Part shown: in pieces, positions 24,501 through 39,500 of the stretch
Numbering within the stretch: position 1 is the stretch's first letter
How the letters are laid out: each line of letters opens with the position of its first letter
From: Pteria penguin
Taxonomy: Eukaryota > Mollusca > Bivalvia > Pterioida > Pteriidae
Assembly (NCBI GenBank): GCA_035048485.1
Contig: CM068590.1
Span: 8,607,329 to 8,671,328, forward strand
Length of the DNA: 64,000 nucleotides
Reading direction: 5' to 3'
Notes under the pieces: model-generated
Database searches by the model: none
Seen by the model: the letters and a program-made list of their open reading frames with translations, nothing else
What the model was told of the DNA's origin: nothing
Program-made: the position numbers and the translations under genes

Positions 24501-27500
24501 ATCTCAAATTATGTTCTGTCCATTCACCTGCTGTTTTGTTTGCATATATTTAATGTTAGCTTAGTCCTATACAAAATTAAAGCCACCTAGAGGAATTAAG
24601 ACAATCGGAGGAACGCGCGGCTAAACAACAGCGAAATAGCTTGACATAACACGTTTGTAGAAGTATTTATCGGGGGAGTAGCTCGGCAAAATAGAAAATA
24701 AACAATTCCATTAAAAGTCGAAAGTTTGGTTTAGATTACCGACTGATATCTACAAACATTTAGATTTATTAGCGATTGAACAAGGTCTGTAATCTTGAAG
24801 TATATTGAGCATGACTTGGTACACACGATATCGTGATCCGATGGTTGAATTGAAAGCTTGGTATGGGTATAGGTCATGTAGACTATGAATGTGAGATGCA
24901 TGTAACAAACTGGATCTCCGTAGAACATAACGAGAATGTACAACACGGAAAGAGAGTTGGAAATGAGCAATCCCATACATGGATGCACATCATAGGCATA
25001 CATTTGCCAAAATATTGAACAAATATATACCACCTATTTTCATCCCAAAAAGAAACTACCAATCATACAGTGGTGGATACCGGAAAAATGGGATGGTGGG
25101 TGGATTTGAAAACAGAAATATTTCATATTTGGGAAACTTTGCATCAGCTCTGATTGATCCAGAATTTCAATTTTTATCAGAATAATCTCTTAATATAACT
25201 TCTGAGCCCACGACCAACTCACAAAATATGTCCTTCATTCGAGGTTTGCTACTGAAATCCGAATCTGTTTTTGTATAAAACGATTTAACCAATTATTTTT
25301 CAGGGTCCTTTTACGTCACTAACTTCATAATCCATGACCTGTATACCGCAAAAACATTTCACCCTGTGTAACAGGCCAGTCATCCAAAACAGCGCCTAAT
25401 CACTACCTACTGCAACAAGCAAGTCACCTGAAACAGTGCCTAATCACTAACTACTGCAACAAGCCAGTCACCCGAAACAGTGTCTAATCACCACCAACTG
25501 TAACAAGCCAGTCAGCCGAAACAGCGCCTAATCACCACCTACAATAACAAGCCAGTCACCCGAAACACCACAACTGCAACTAGCCAGTCACCCGAAACAG
25601 TGCCTAATCACTAACTACTGCAACAAGCCAGTCACCCGAAACAGTGTCTAATCACCACTTACTGTAACAAGCCAATCACCCAAAACTGCTCCAAATCACC
25701 ACCCACCATAACAAGCCAGTCACCTGAAGCATAGCCTAATCACCACCTACTATAACAAGACAGACATCCGAAGTAGCGCCTAATCACCACGTACATGTAC
25801 TATAACACGCCAGTCATGCGAAACAGTGCCTAATCACCACCTACTACAACAAGCCAGTCATCCGAAGCAGCGCCTAATTACCACCTACTGCAACAGCCCA
25901 GTCACCCGAAACAGCGCCTAATCACCACTTACTGTAACAAGCCAATCACCCAAAAACTGCGACAAATCACCATGTACCATAACAAGCCAGTCACCTGAAG
26001 CATCGCCTAATCACCACCTACTGCAACAGCCCAGTCACCCAAAGCAGCGACTAAACACCATGTACCATAACAAGCCAGTCACCTGAAGCATCGCCTAATC
26101 ACCACCTACTATAACAAGCCAGACACCCAAAGCAGCGACTAATCACCATGTACCATAACAAGCCAGTCACTCGAGGCATGTCTGTATGTTTCGATAATGA
26201 AAGACATTCACTTAGAATTGATGTATTTTGGGGATATGCCGGGATTACATTTGTATACCAGGCATTTGAAAGATTTTGACAATTCCGATTATTGGACTAA
26301 CGCACCCTCTTCTTTTATCAACAAAATCAATCCGCTCTGCATGGAGCAAACGATGTTTAATGACTAGGGATGTGTGTATACCCCTACAGCTAGGAACGTG
26401 CATGTAACTATGTACATGACTAGGGATGTGTGTATACCCCTACAGCTAGGAACGTGCATGTAGCTAGGTACATGGCTAGGGATGTGTGTATACCCCTACA
26501 GCTAGGGACGTGCATGTAGCTAGGTACATGACTAGGGATTTGTGTATACCCCTACGGCTAGGAACGTGCATGTAGCTAGGTACATGACTAGGGATGTGTG
26601 TATACCCCTACAGCTAGGAACGCGCATATAACTATATACAGGACTAGGGATGTGTGTATACCCCTACAGCTAGGGACGTGTATGTTGCTACGTACATGAC
26701 TAGGGATGTGTGTATACCACTACACATAGGGACAAGCATGTTGCTACGTACATGACTAGGGATGTGTGTATACCACTACAGATAGGGACGTGCATGTTGC
26801 TACGTACATGACTAGGGATGGGACGTGCATGTTGCTACGTACATGACTAGGGATGTGTGTATACCACTACAGATAGGGACGTGCATGTTGCTACGTACAT
26901 GGCTAGGGATGTGTGTATACCACTACAGAAAGGGACGCGCATGTAACTATGTACATGACTAGGGATGTGTGTATACCCCTACAGCTAGGGACGTGCATGT
27001 TGCTACGTACATGACTAGGGATGTGTGTATACCACTACAGATAGGGACGTGCATGTTGCTACGTACATGGCTAGGGATGTGTATATACCACTACAGATAG
27101 GGACGTGCATGTTGCTACGTACATGACTAGGGATGTGTATACCACTACAGATAGGGACGTGCATGTTGCTACGTACATGACTAGGGATGTGTATACCACT
27201 ACAGATAGGGACGTCCATGTAGCTAGGTACATGACTAGGGATGTGTGTATACCCCTACAGCTAGGGATGTGCATGTAGCTAGGTACATGATTAGGGATGT
27301 GTGTATACCCATACAGCTAGGGACGTGCATGTATCTAGGTACATGACTAGGGATGTCTGTATACCCCTACAACTAGGGACGTGCATGTATCTAGGTACAT
27401 GACTAGGGATGTCTGTATACCCCTACAGCTAAAGACGTGCATGTAGCTAGGTACATGACTAGGGATGTGTGTATACCCCTACAGCTAGGACTGTGCATGT

Positions 27501-30500
27501 AGCTAGGTACATGACTAGGGATGTGTGTATACCCCTACAGCTAGGGACGCGCATGTAGCTAGGTACATGGCTAGGGATGTCTGTATACCCCTACAGCTAA
27601 AGACGTGCATGTAGCTAGGTACATGACTAGGGATGTCTGTATACCCCTACAGATAGGAACGTGCATGTAACTAGGTACATGACTAGGGATGTGTGTATAC
27701 CACTACAAATAGGGACGTGCATGTTGCTACGTACATGGCTAGGGATGTGTGTATACCACTACAGCTGGGGAAGTGCATGTAGTTAGGTACATGACTAGGG
27801 ATGTGTGTATACCCCTACAGCTGGGGACGTGCATGTAGCTACATACAAGGCTAGGGATGTGTGTATACCCCTAAAACTAGGGTCGTGCATGTTGCTACGT
27901 ACATGGCTAGGGATGTGTGTATACCCCTTCAGATAGGGACGTGCATGTATCTAGGTACATGACTAGGGATGTGTGTATACCCCTACAGCTAGGGACGTGC
28001 ATGTAGCTAGGTACATGGCTAGGAATGTGTGTATACCCCTACAGAGAGAGCCGTGCTTGTTGCTACATGCATGACTAGGGATGTGTGTATACCACTACAG
28101 ATAGGGACGTGCATGTAGCTAGGTACATGAATAGGGATGTGTGTATACCCCAACAGCTAGGGACGCGCATGTAGCTAGGTACATGGCTAGGGATGTGTGT
28201 ATACCACTACAGCTAGGGACGGATGTATGTACCGTTACTGCCAGGGGCGAGCGTGTATCGTTATAGTTAGGGATGTGTGTATATCCATATAGCTACGGAG
28301 TGTGTAACAAACAAAGTCTAAACATGGATTGAATATAACAATTTTTACTTTTAATTTAAGCCGTTCAATGAGCCGTACAGTATATCCTAAAGTTAGAGAC
28401 GTGTGTATCCCTATAGCTAGTGACGTATATGTATCCCTATAACTAGGGACGCCAGTGTATCCTTATAGCTAGTAGAGTGTGTGTATCCCTTTAGCTCGTG
28501 GCTTGTGTGTATCCCTATAACTAGTGGCGTGTGTCTATCCCTATAACTAGGGACAGGTATGTATCCCTATAGCTATGGATGTGTGTATATCCCTATAGCT
28601 AGGGACGTGTGTGTATCCCTTAAGCTAAAGATGTGTATATATCTCTGTGCCCTCATACACCTGCGAAAATTTACAGAGTTGTCTCCTCCTTATTTGCACT
28701 AAATCGCCAGAAATCTTGCTTCTCCTTTAAACGCAACAAAGTCAACTAGTTCAGAATTTTTCATGTTTTGACGAAACAGTAAAGGATGCTTGATATGGAT
28801 ATATATGCAACAAAACCAACATGTGTTGAGCTTGTAAAGTCAGCAATGAGAGATAACTCTTATAAAATGTACAGGATTTTGTGCACAATATTAAATTAAA
28901 ACTCAACCGGTGCAACTGCAAAACTGGTAATGTAATTATCATGCCTAACTAACTACATTGGTGTTAAAATATATGTAGCACATTCATATGTTAGAAGTTT
29001 AAAAGTGGCTGATTCACAGGAATGGGGTGTCTTATCTTTTATTTAAGAATTATTATTAAAATTTCCTCACTTAAATTTTCACAAGACTTGGATAGAACAT
29101 AAGAGGGAGATGCTTTTACACACTGTGAATCAGCTGCTTCAATCATGTATGGTCCAACAAGAATTCAACAAGAACAGTTTTGGCCATTTATATTGTGGGG
29201 AAGGAGTTACACATATCAGCTTTAAGAAAACTATAGACCTCTTCTTTGCTGTAAAGCATAAAAATCTGAATCTACCTAGGCTTTGGTTTATTATCATTGT
29301 TACTGACTGTGAACTGTTTTACTTATCTGATATTTTAAGTGTAGAATAGTTTTAAATAATTAGGTAGAAATTATAACCAACAACACTTTATCACCTATGA
29401 TTTTCCTAACACTTATTTTGAAATACACTGTAAATATATTTGATGGAATATTTTTTTACATGATACAGAATCATGAAAGTGTATGAAATCTCTTTGACTG
29501 ATTTAGATTCCTATGCCAAAAAGCAAAGAAGATACCACAGTTTATTCAGACTGACAAAAAGGCACTCTTGTTACATACTCTGCGTTGTACACATGGTCTT
29601 CGAACTTTCTTTCCCTATGATAAAATATACAGTACAAAATAATGTTTACCCTAAATGTTTGTCATAAATATTTTTTTTAAAAGAATCTCTCCAAAGAAGA
29701 GACAAAACAAAAATAACACCTTCAAAGAGTGCTCAGACAGCAACAAGGCAAAAACTATGCAAGTAATTAAAATGTTTGGTTCCGATCTGGTCTGGGTTTG
29801 GTTCCGATCGGGAGGTTTGGCTTTGTTTCAGATCAGGAGATTTGGGTTTCTGGGTATGGTTCAGATCAGGAGGTCTGGGTTTGGTTCAGATCAGAAGGTC
29901 TGGGTTTGGTTCATACCAGGCAGTTTAGGTTTGGGTCATATCAGGAGGTCTGGGTTTGGTTCAGATCAGAAGGTCTGGGTTTGGTTCAGATCACAAGGTC
30001 TGGGTTTAGTTCAGATCAGAAGGTCTTGGTTTGATTAAGATCAGCAAGTCTGGGTTTGGTTCAGATCAGCAGGTTTGGTTCTAATGTCAGAGTTCTGTCA
30101 GTTTCATGTCGTTTGGATGAAACTAAAAATATTCATCAGCAATTTTGCAATGAAGTATATTTAGACCTTCATGTATGACATTATTTGTTTATGTACTTAT
30201 ACCATACTGCTGAAACACACACAATCACCATACTATGTACTGTTATCAGAAGAATCAGACCTACCTTATTTGTTTGGTTGATCTGTTCTGTTAGTCTCTC
30301 CTTCTGCTTTTTCTCATGTTCCAATTCATTAGCCATATCTTTGAAATGAAGCCTACTTTCTTGCTGCATTTGCTCCCTCTCTCTACGTACAGTCCATTCT
30401 CTATCAGCCATCAGCTTTTGCTTCTCTTCATTCAATGCTTCCTCAACCTTCAATACCAATGAACATACTGGTACATCAACATGGATATATATAATGTTTG

Positions 30501-33500
30501 ATATAATAAATCTATATATTTATAGAATAATAGTTATAATAATATAAAACAATTTATAGAATCTATATAAAAATTCATTACTGATGTAGGCTCAGAACAT
30601 TTCAATCACTCTACCCACACATTGTCTTAATGAATTTATAAATGATGCAGCAATGATGTATGATGCCATACATAAGGAAACTGATCATCATGACGTATGA
30701 TGCCATACACAGGGAAACTGATCATCATGACGTATGATGCCATACACAGGGAAACTGATCATCATGACATATGATGCCATACACAGGGAAACTGATCATC
30801 ATGACATATGATGCCATACACAGGGAAACTGATCATCATGACGTATGATGCCATACAAAGGGAAACTGATCATCATGACGTATGATGCCATACATAAGGA
30901 AACTGATCATCATGACGTATGATGCCATACATAAGGAAACTGATCATCATGATGTATGATGCCATACATAAGGAAACTGATCATCATGACGTATGATGCC
31001 ATACGAAGGGAAACTGATCATCATGACGTATCATGCCATACATAAGGAAACTGATCATCATGACTTATGATGCCATACATAAGGAAACTGATCATCATGA
31101 CGTATGATGCCATACATAAGAAAACTTATCAGCATGACGTATGATGCCATACATAAGGAAACTGATCATCATAACGTATGATGCCATACATAAGGAAACT
31201 GATCATCATGACGTATGATGCCATACATAGGGAAACTGATCATCATGACGTATGATGCCATACATAAGGAAACTGATCATCATGACGTATGATGCCATAC
31301 ATAAGGAAACTGATCATCATGACATTTGATGCCATACATAAGGAAACTGATCATCATGACATTTGATGCCATACATAAGGAAACTGATCATCATGATGTG
31401 TGATGCCATACATAAGAAAACTGATCATCATGACGTATGATGCCATACATAAGGAAACTGATCATCATGATGTGTGATGCCATACATAAGAAAACTTATC
31501 ATCATGACGTATGATGCCATACACAAGGAAACTGATCATCATGACTTATGATGCCATACATAAGGAAACTGATCATCATGACATATGATGCCATACACAG
31601 GGAAACTGATCATCATGACATATGATGCCATACATAAGAAAACTTATCATCATGACGTATGATGCCATACGAAGGGAAACTGATCATCATGACGTATCAT
31701 GCCATACATAAGGAAACTGATCATCATGACTTATGATGCCATACATAAGGAAACTGATCATCATGACGTATGATGCCATACATAAGAAAACTTATCATCA
31801 TGACGTATGATGCCATACATAAGGAAACTGATCATCATAACGTATGATGCCATACATAAGGAAACTGATCATCATGACGTATGATGCCATACATAAGGAA
31901 ACTGATCATCATGACGTATGATGCCATACATAGAGAAATGTTAAGATATATTATGACGAGTCATATACATGTATAGCATGTTTCTCACTAAAGGTATCAG
32001 AACAAAGTTAATAGAATATATATAATATAAGTCAAACCAAAGTATACAACATGCTGATCAAAGATAACAAGACGAAGTGATAGTATATTATTTGCTTGAC
32101 TTCAGACTGAATACTCTTTTTTTATTATTATTTTTACAGCATAAAAATACACATATACTAAATATGGGACAAGTTGTTTGAAACTGGTTAACAATTTAAT
32201 TCATAATATTTCTGTATAAATATCTAAATTACATCACAATGCTGGTTACATATGCTACAAACCAGTACACAGACTATGACTTAAAGTCTTCTTATTTCAG
32301 TGATATAGTCAGATGAAACTTAACCACTGGTTATAGCTTAACCAGTGGTTAAAGTTTCAAACAACTGGTCAACTTGGCCTATGATTGCTGTAAGACATAC
32401 GGAAAATCAGTATAATTGTTACAACTAGACATAAGACACACAGGGCATACAGATACATGAAGAAGAGGAATAATAATAAATGTTTTAATTTCTCTTTTGT
32501 TTACAGGGTAAACCATGGAATATAGATAACCCCTCCCCAAATACTGATATGTAGGAGACATACAAGAGTTTACAAACATACAGGTTGACCAACCCAATTG
32601 ATTATTCATGCCTGGAAAAGAAACCCTTCAGATTTTGCTAGTTAAACTGGATCATCTATCCAACTGACACAAACAGTCCCCCAGTTCTTAAACATCCATG
32701 CAAATCCAAAGCAGGCTACCACATGCTTGCCTGACTCAAATTGCTTTTTGCCATGACATTGCACACTTACATCTATCTGGACCGAACTCTCTTTGCCATG
32801 CCATTGTTCACTTATATTTAGCTGGACTAAACTCTTTTTGCCCCAACATTGCACACTTAATTAAATATAGCTTGATTGTACACCCCTTGCCATGACAATG
32901 CACACTAATTTAGCTTGATGCTACACTCTTTGCCATGACATTGCTCACTTACTTTTTGCTGGACTGAACACTCTTTGCTATGACATTGCACACTTAAATT
33001 TTATTAGTTTGATTGTACACTTAAATCTAGCTTGATTGTACACTCATTGCCATGACATTGCACACTTAAATAAAGCTTGATTGTCCACTCTTTGCCATGA
33101 CATTGCTCACTTACTTTTTCCCGGACTGAACTGACTCTTTGCCATGACACTGCACACTAGTTTAGCTTGATTGTACACTCTTTGCCATGACATTGCACAC
33201 TTGAATTTAGCTTGATTGTACACTCTTTGCCATGGCATTTCACATTTAAATTTAGCTTGATTGCAGACTCTTTGCCATGATATTGCTCACTTACTTTTTG
33301 CCAGACTGAATTGACTCTTTGCCATGACATTGCTCACTTACTTTTTGCTGGACTTCATACTGAACACTCTTTGTGATTAGATCTCTCTCTGTTTCTAGTT
33401 TCTTGATGAGATCTAGAAGACCTGCAATTTCTTCATCTTTTTTCTGTAAGAGAATAAAAGTATAATTGATATAGAGAAATAATCAATTGCCTTTATTATT

Positions 33501-36500
33501 AATATCACTATTGTAAATGTATATCATACATTAAAGAAGCCATATAAATCCAAAACTCTAGAGAGAGAGACAGAAGTCCCAAAAGCATTACATCTACATG
33601 TAATAGTTATCTGATTTAAAAAAAAAAAAAATTAATATCTTCATTTTCATTAGAAAATAGAAAAGTTTTCATTTTGAATGTTTCTTGAAACTTATCAACA
33701 CATAACTTGTTTCTTAAAATATCATTTTGTGATAAATATTTTTTACAATTCCTTTTTAAGTAAGTTAAAATGTATCAAGAAATAAACACAAATTTGTCTT
33801 TGATCTCTTTCATGACCTTTGACAATGAATCAGTTAATACTGTTTTATGTTTTAATTCATAATTTCAGCATGCATGTCATTCTTCATCCTACATAATGCT
33901 GGATTTATGTGTTAATCTATTCTTCAGAACTGCATGCAAGTAAACTTAATAAACACTTTAGTGCTTCTAAACAAATAATGACATTTAAACTATTATAATT
34001 AAAATAATACCAACAATTTAAATTGATAAAATAATGTTAACTGCTGGTATATACTTTTTATGAAATACTACTTATTTTTAACATATGTAAACAAAATTTA
34101 ATCTTTTTATCTCACTAAATTTGCTCTTTTTATATCACGAAATTTGCCCTTTCTGTCTTAATAAATTTGCCATTTTTGTTTCACTAAATTTAGAAATTAA
34201 CTTTTGAATCCACATCATCTGAACACAAAAATGAAACAAGGATGAGCAGAAACAAAGAATAACTTTCACCTATAATGAAATCTTATTCATATTTATATAT
34301 GTACTGCCAATAAAAAAGTATTAATTTACCAGCAATTCAAAAACCCCAAAGAAAAGGGTATAAAATAAATAAATAACAAGAGTTTACCTGAGAACTGGTC
34401 TTATACCAATCCCCTCTCCCTCCCCAATGGCACAAAATCTCTAACTCTAACCATTCCAAAGATTAAAGAGCTTAAGAAGTTACAAAAATTAAGATCAAAC
34501 TTGATTTTCAAGGTCACTAGGTCAAAAGTAACTACATGAAAGTTATGGTCAGGGGGAATCTTTGTATAAAACATCATACCCCTACTCCTTACCAGTAATC
34601 AGAAAGTTTCTCATTCACAAACAATAGAATGCCTAAAATTTAGAGATACACATATTCTGACTTGCTTATCCTGTTTTTGACAACTGACAAATAACTGTAA
34701 ACTTGCTACTGTACAGTGAATATATCAAAACAGTGACACAACATGTATTGAGAAGGTTGTCAGAAATCCTTTTTTCCACTGTTTATTCTTTAAATAATTT
34801 AGTAAATTAACTTAATTGAGTTGACATGTGTTAAAATAAAAAAAAAAATGAAAAGATTTTGCCTTTAGTAGGGTTTGAACTACTACTCATCAGTATGCAG
34901 GAACTGGCAGGTATTTCAACAAGAACAACGCCTAGACTTAATATGTCAGTCACTTACTTTGGACGTGATCAATGCAAATATATAATTTTATTACCCCCAA
35001 ACTTGCGTCTTCATGGTAATATTTTTATGAAATATTGAAATCCAAAAGAGGGTAATTACTGAATTTTATTCAGACAGTGAAATATAACCCCACATTATTA
35101 TATTATATTTCATATTTATATGTTATTATTATTATATTGTATTACATAACTTCCATTATTCTGCATGAGTTTCATGAAAAACGGTTGATGTTTATAAAAG
35201 TTATCATGTTCCATAGCATCTTATCATAACAAAAATAAAATCAAAGTCCCATAACTCTGTAATGACAAAACAGAATTTACTCAAAATCGAAATGCAGCTT
35301 CCGCTACCTTGTTTAAGTATTCTGAATAAGTTTCATGAAAGACAGCTGACGTATGCTAAAGTTATCGCATTCCATAGCATCTTATCATAGTAAAAATAAA
35401 ATCAAAGTCCCATAACTCTGTAACGACTAAACGGAATTTGCTCATAATTGAAAGGTGGCTTCCCATACAAATAAGCATTCTGTATTAGTTTCATGAAAAA
35501 CATTTGACGTTTACTCAAACTATCAAGTTCCCTAAAGTCTTGTAGTAAAAATAAAATCCAAGTCCCATAACTCCAGAACCACAAAACAGAATTTGCTCAA
35601 ACCTGATTCTAGTTTACAGTAAGTGCATATAATTAATCTTAGTTATGATTTATGTAAAATTTCTATTAAATTGCACTACTGTAAATAAATTCTACTACTA
35701 GCATTAATTCCTATATAAGTTTTTGGTATTGTAATAACACACACAATTAATTCTACCTTGAGAAACTGAAGAAGAAGAAAATCAATGTTCATTTACAGTA
35801 TTTAATGATTATCATTACACACCATTGGACATAATAACAAATTTTAAAAGACTACAATTAAACATTATAGCATGTCTGATCTATTTCACCGAGTATTACA
35901 AAATATCTGCACATTTTATTCTCAGTATAACTATTTAAATGCTGAAAGTCAGGCTGTAATTCATTTAGTGATGAATTAGCTTTTTAATGCATATCATGAC
36001 AATTGTTGATTTGAGATTGATGATATTATTTGGATATTCACGAGTTTATTTACTTTCAACAGGTATTTTTAATGTAATAAGACCATTGTTGATCAGGAGA
36101 CAGATGATATGGCTTGGATGTTGAGAGATGATATGGTTTGGATGTTTGGGAGATATGGTTTAAAGGATGCTGGGAGATGATATGGTTTGGGTGTTGGGAG
36201 ATGATATGATATGGTTTGGATGTTGGGAGATGATATGATTTGGATGATATGGTTTGGATGTTGGGAGATGATATGGTTTGGATGTTGGGAGATGATATGA
36301 TTTGGATGTTGGGAGATGATATATGATTTGGATGTTGGGAGATGATATGATTTGGATGATATAGTTTGGATGTTGGGAGATGATATAGTTTGGATGTTGG
36401 GAGATGATATGGTTTGGATGTTGGGAGATGATATGATTTGGATGATATAGTTTGGATGTTGGGAGATGATATGGTTTGGATGTTGGGAGATGATATGATT

Positions 36501-39500
36501 TGGATGATATGATTTGGATGTTGGGAGATGACATGGTTTGGATGTTTGGATGATATGGTTTGGATGCTGGGAGATGTGGTTTGGAGGATGCTGGGAGATG
36601 ATATGATTTGGATGTTGAGAGATGATATGATTTGGATGCTTGTAGATGATATGGTTTGGATGTTGAGAGATGATATGATTTGGATGTTGGGAGATGATAT
36701 GATTTGGATGTTGGGAGATGACATGGTTTGGATGTTTGGATGATATGGTTTGGATGCTGGGAGATGTGGTTTGGAGGATGCTGGGAGATGATATGATTTG
36801 GATGTTGGGAGATGATATGGTTTGGACGTTGGGAGATGATATAGTTTGGATGTTGGGAGATGATATGATTTGGATGTTGGGAGATGATATGGTTTGGGTG
36901 TTGGGAGATGATATGATTTGGATGTTGGGAGATGATATGATTTGGATGTTGGGAGATGACATGGTTTGAATGTTTGGATGATATGGTTTGGATGTTGGGA
37001 GATGACATGGTTTGAATGTTTGGATGATATGGTTTGGATGTTGGGAGATGATATGGTTTGGATGTTGGGAGATGATATAGTTTGGATGTTGGGAGATGAT
37101 ATGATTTGGATGTTGGGAGATGATATGGTTTGGATGTTGGGAGATGATATGGTTTGAATGTTTGGATGATATGGTTTGGATGTTGGGAGATGACATGGTT
37201 TGAATGTTTGGATGATATGGTTTGGATGTTGGGAGATGATATGGTTTGGATGTTGGGAGATGATATAGTTTGGATGTTGGGAGATGATATGATTTGGATG
37301 TTGGGAGATGATAGGATTTGGATGTTGGGAGATGATATGATTTGGATGTTGGGAGATGACATGGTTTGAATGTTTGGATGATATGGTTTGGATGTTGGGA
37401 GATGATATGGTTTGGATGTTGGGAGATGATATGATTTGGATGTTGGGAGATGATATGATTTGGATGTTGGGAGATGACATGGTTTGAAAGTTTGGATGAT
37501 ATGATTTGGATGCTGGGAGATGACATGGTTTGAATGTTTGGATGATATGGTTTGGATGTTGGGAGATGACATGGTTTGAATGTTTGGATGATATGATGTG
37601 GATGTTGGGAGATGATATGGTTTGGATGCTTGTAGATGATATGGTTTGGATATTGGGAGATGATATGGTTTGGATGTTGGGAGATGATATGATTTGGATG
37701 ATATGATTTGGATGTTAGGAGATGATATGATTTGGATGTTGGATGATGATATGGTTTGGATGCTGGGAGATGTGGTTTGGAGGATGCTGGGAGATGATAT
37801 GGTTTGGATGTTGGGAGATGATATGATTTGGATGCTGGGAGATGATATGGTTTGGATGCTGGGAGATGTGGTTTGGAGGATGCTGGGAGATGATATGGTT
37901 TGGATGTTGGGAGATGATATGATTTGGATATGATTTGGATGTTAGGAGATGATATGATTTGGATGTTGGGAGATGATATGGTTTGGATGCTGGTAGATGT
38001 TATGATTTGGATGTTGGGAGATGACATGGTTTGGATGCTGGTAGATGTTATGATTTGGATGCTGGTTACTAAGATGATATGATTTGGATGTTGGGACATG
38101 TCATCACATGGTTTGAGTTCTGAGAGGTGATATGGTTTGTATGTTGGGAGATGATATAGTCTGAATGTTTGGAAATTTAAGTTCATATGAAATGGATGAT
38201 TTGGTTTGGATATTGACAATTAATGTCGATATAACAATGATGATATGGTTTGAATGCTTCAGAGATCATGTTGATTGTATGTTCAGGAGTTGACTTTGCT
38301 GTCAACAAGTTTTCAGCCATATTATTACAGAAATGGTTTTAATTTTATCTGAATTCAATGGTGTTGCATTAATTCAACAACTTCAAATTCATTCTTTTCG
38401 CAAGAATGATGTGATGAGATCAGAAGCTTAAGTCCCTGCCCTTTAAATTAAAAAATTTGTACATGTACAAAATATTTTCTGCCAAATCAATGGAAAGATA
38501 TATCCTTTTATACTACCCACCTGAGTTTGAAAAGGATCACTCAAACAAAAGAAACTGTAATTCAGTAAACTATATACAAAGTTAGAAGATCATGATGTAT
38601 AGACTTAAAATGTCATACTGTTACCTTGACAACACCCTTATGTTCTGTCATTGTTTGCAGAAGTTTGTCCTCCGACTTTGTGGACTCTGTGCGTCTAGTT
38701 TTTTCTAAGCTCTGTCTAAGTTCTTCCAGTGCATTCTGTTTGTCAAGAAACAAATTCTCTCGTAGTTGTACCATGGCAGTGTCCTGTTAGATTAAAAAAA
38801 AATTTAAACAAAGAGGTTCTTGATTAATTTTAATGTACAAATTATCCACTGTATACCTTTGTTATACTACTGACATAGATTCATGTCTCTTTTTGAACAA
38901 ATTAAATTTCAACCAAAATATCAATAATTCCACAGTGACTTTTGATTTATTCTTCATAAAAATGCATATACATTTTTCAGAGGGCTCATTTGACATGTTT
39001 GAAAGTTGTTGTTACTAGGTAACATTATTCAGTTTTAACATGATAACAACTGAGATAACATGAAATCTTGCTCTTTAGACAAAACTAAATATTAAATGAC
39101 TATGGATCACAAAAAGCACCTTTATAGCTTAAAGTAGGGTAAGTAGTTAACCTATAGTAAATTCAAACCATAGGCTACATCACCAATTCTGAAGTCAAAT
39201 TACAGTTTGTTAGAAGTGATAACCTTGAGTTAGTTCTATTTTTAAGGCCCTGCATTCAGTCCAGTATCCAATCATTGTTCTTTGAATAATCACTAATACC
39301 GGTAGCTAGATAATTCATCTTGATCGATATAGCTCTAGAGTGTTATTTCTGAATAACTTACTATAACTGAATAACCAGTACAACTGATTCCTAAGTGACA
39401 CCAACATAATTACCACAACATAACAGGATTCATCTCCTGGGTATGATAATATTGACCAACAGGTGACACACAGACAGACAAACTGATAACCAGAGAAGCC

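Noticed and set aside
23989..25185. Group of open frames of 67-110 codons
   Set aside because: Opposed and overlapping frames with AT-driven composition, no splice signals consistent with neighbouring exons, and no family resemblance.
34860..34930. Possible tRNA gene or SINE on the minus strand (AGTTCAAACCC word)
   Set aside because: The T arm does not pair properly, no acceptor stem can be formed, and no A box is present.
36056..38219. Frames of 470-708 codons rich in SSPNIQTI / HLPTSKPYH repeats
   Set aside because: Three overlapping minus-strand frames are all open because of the 24-bp period, and the region is within intron 11.
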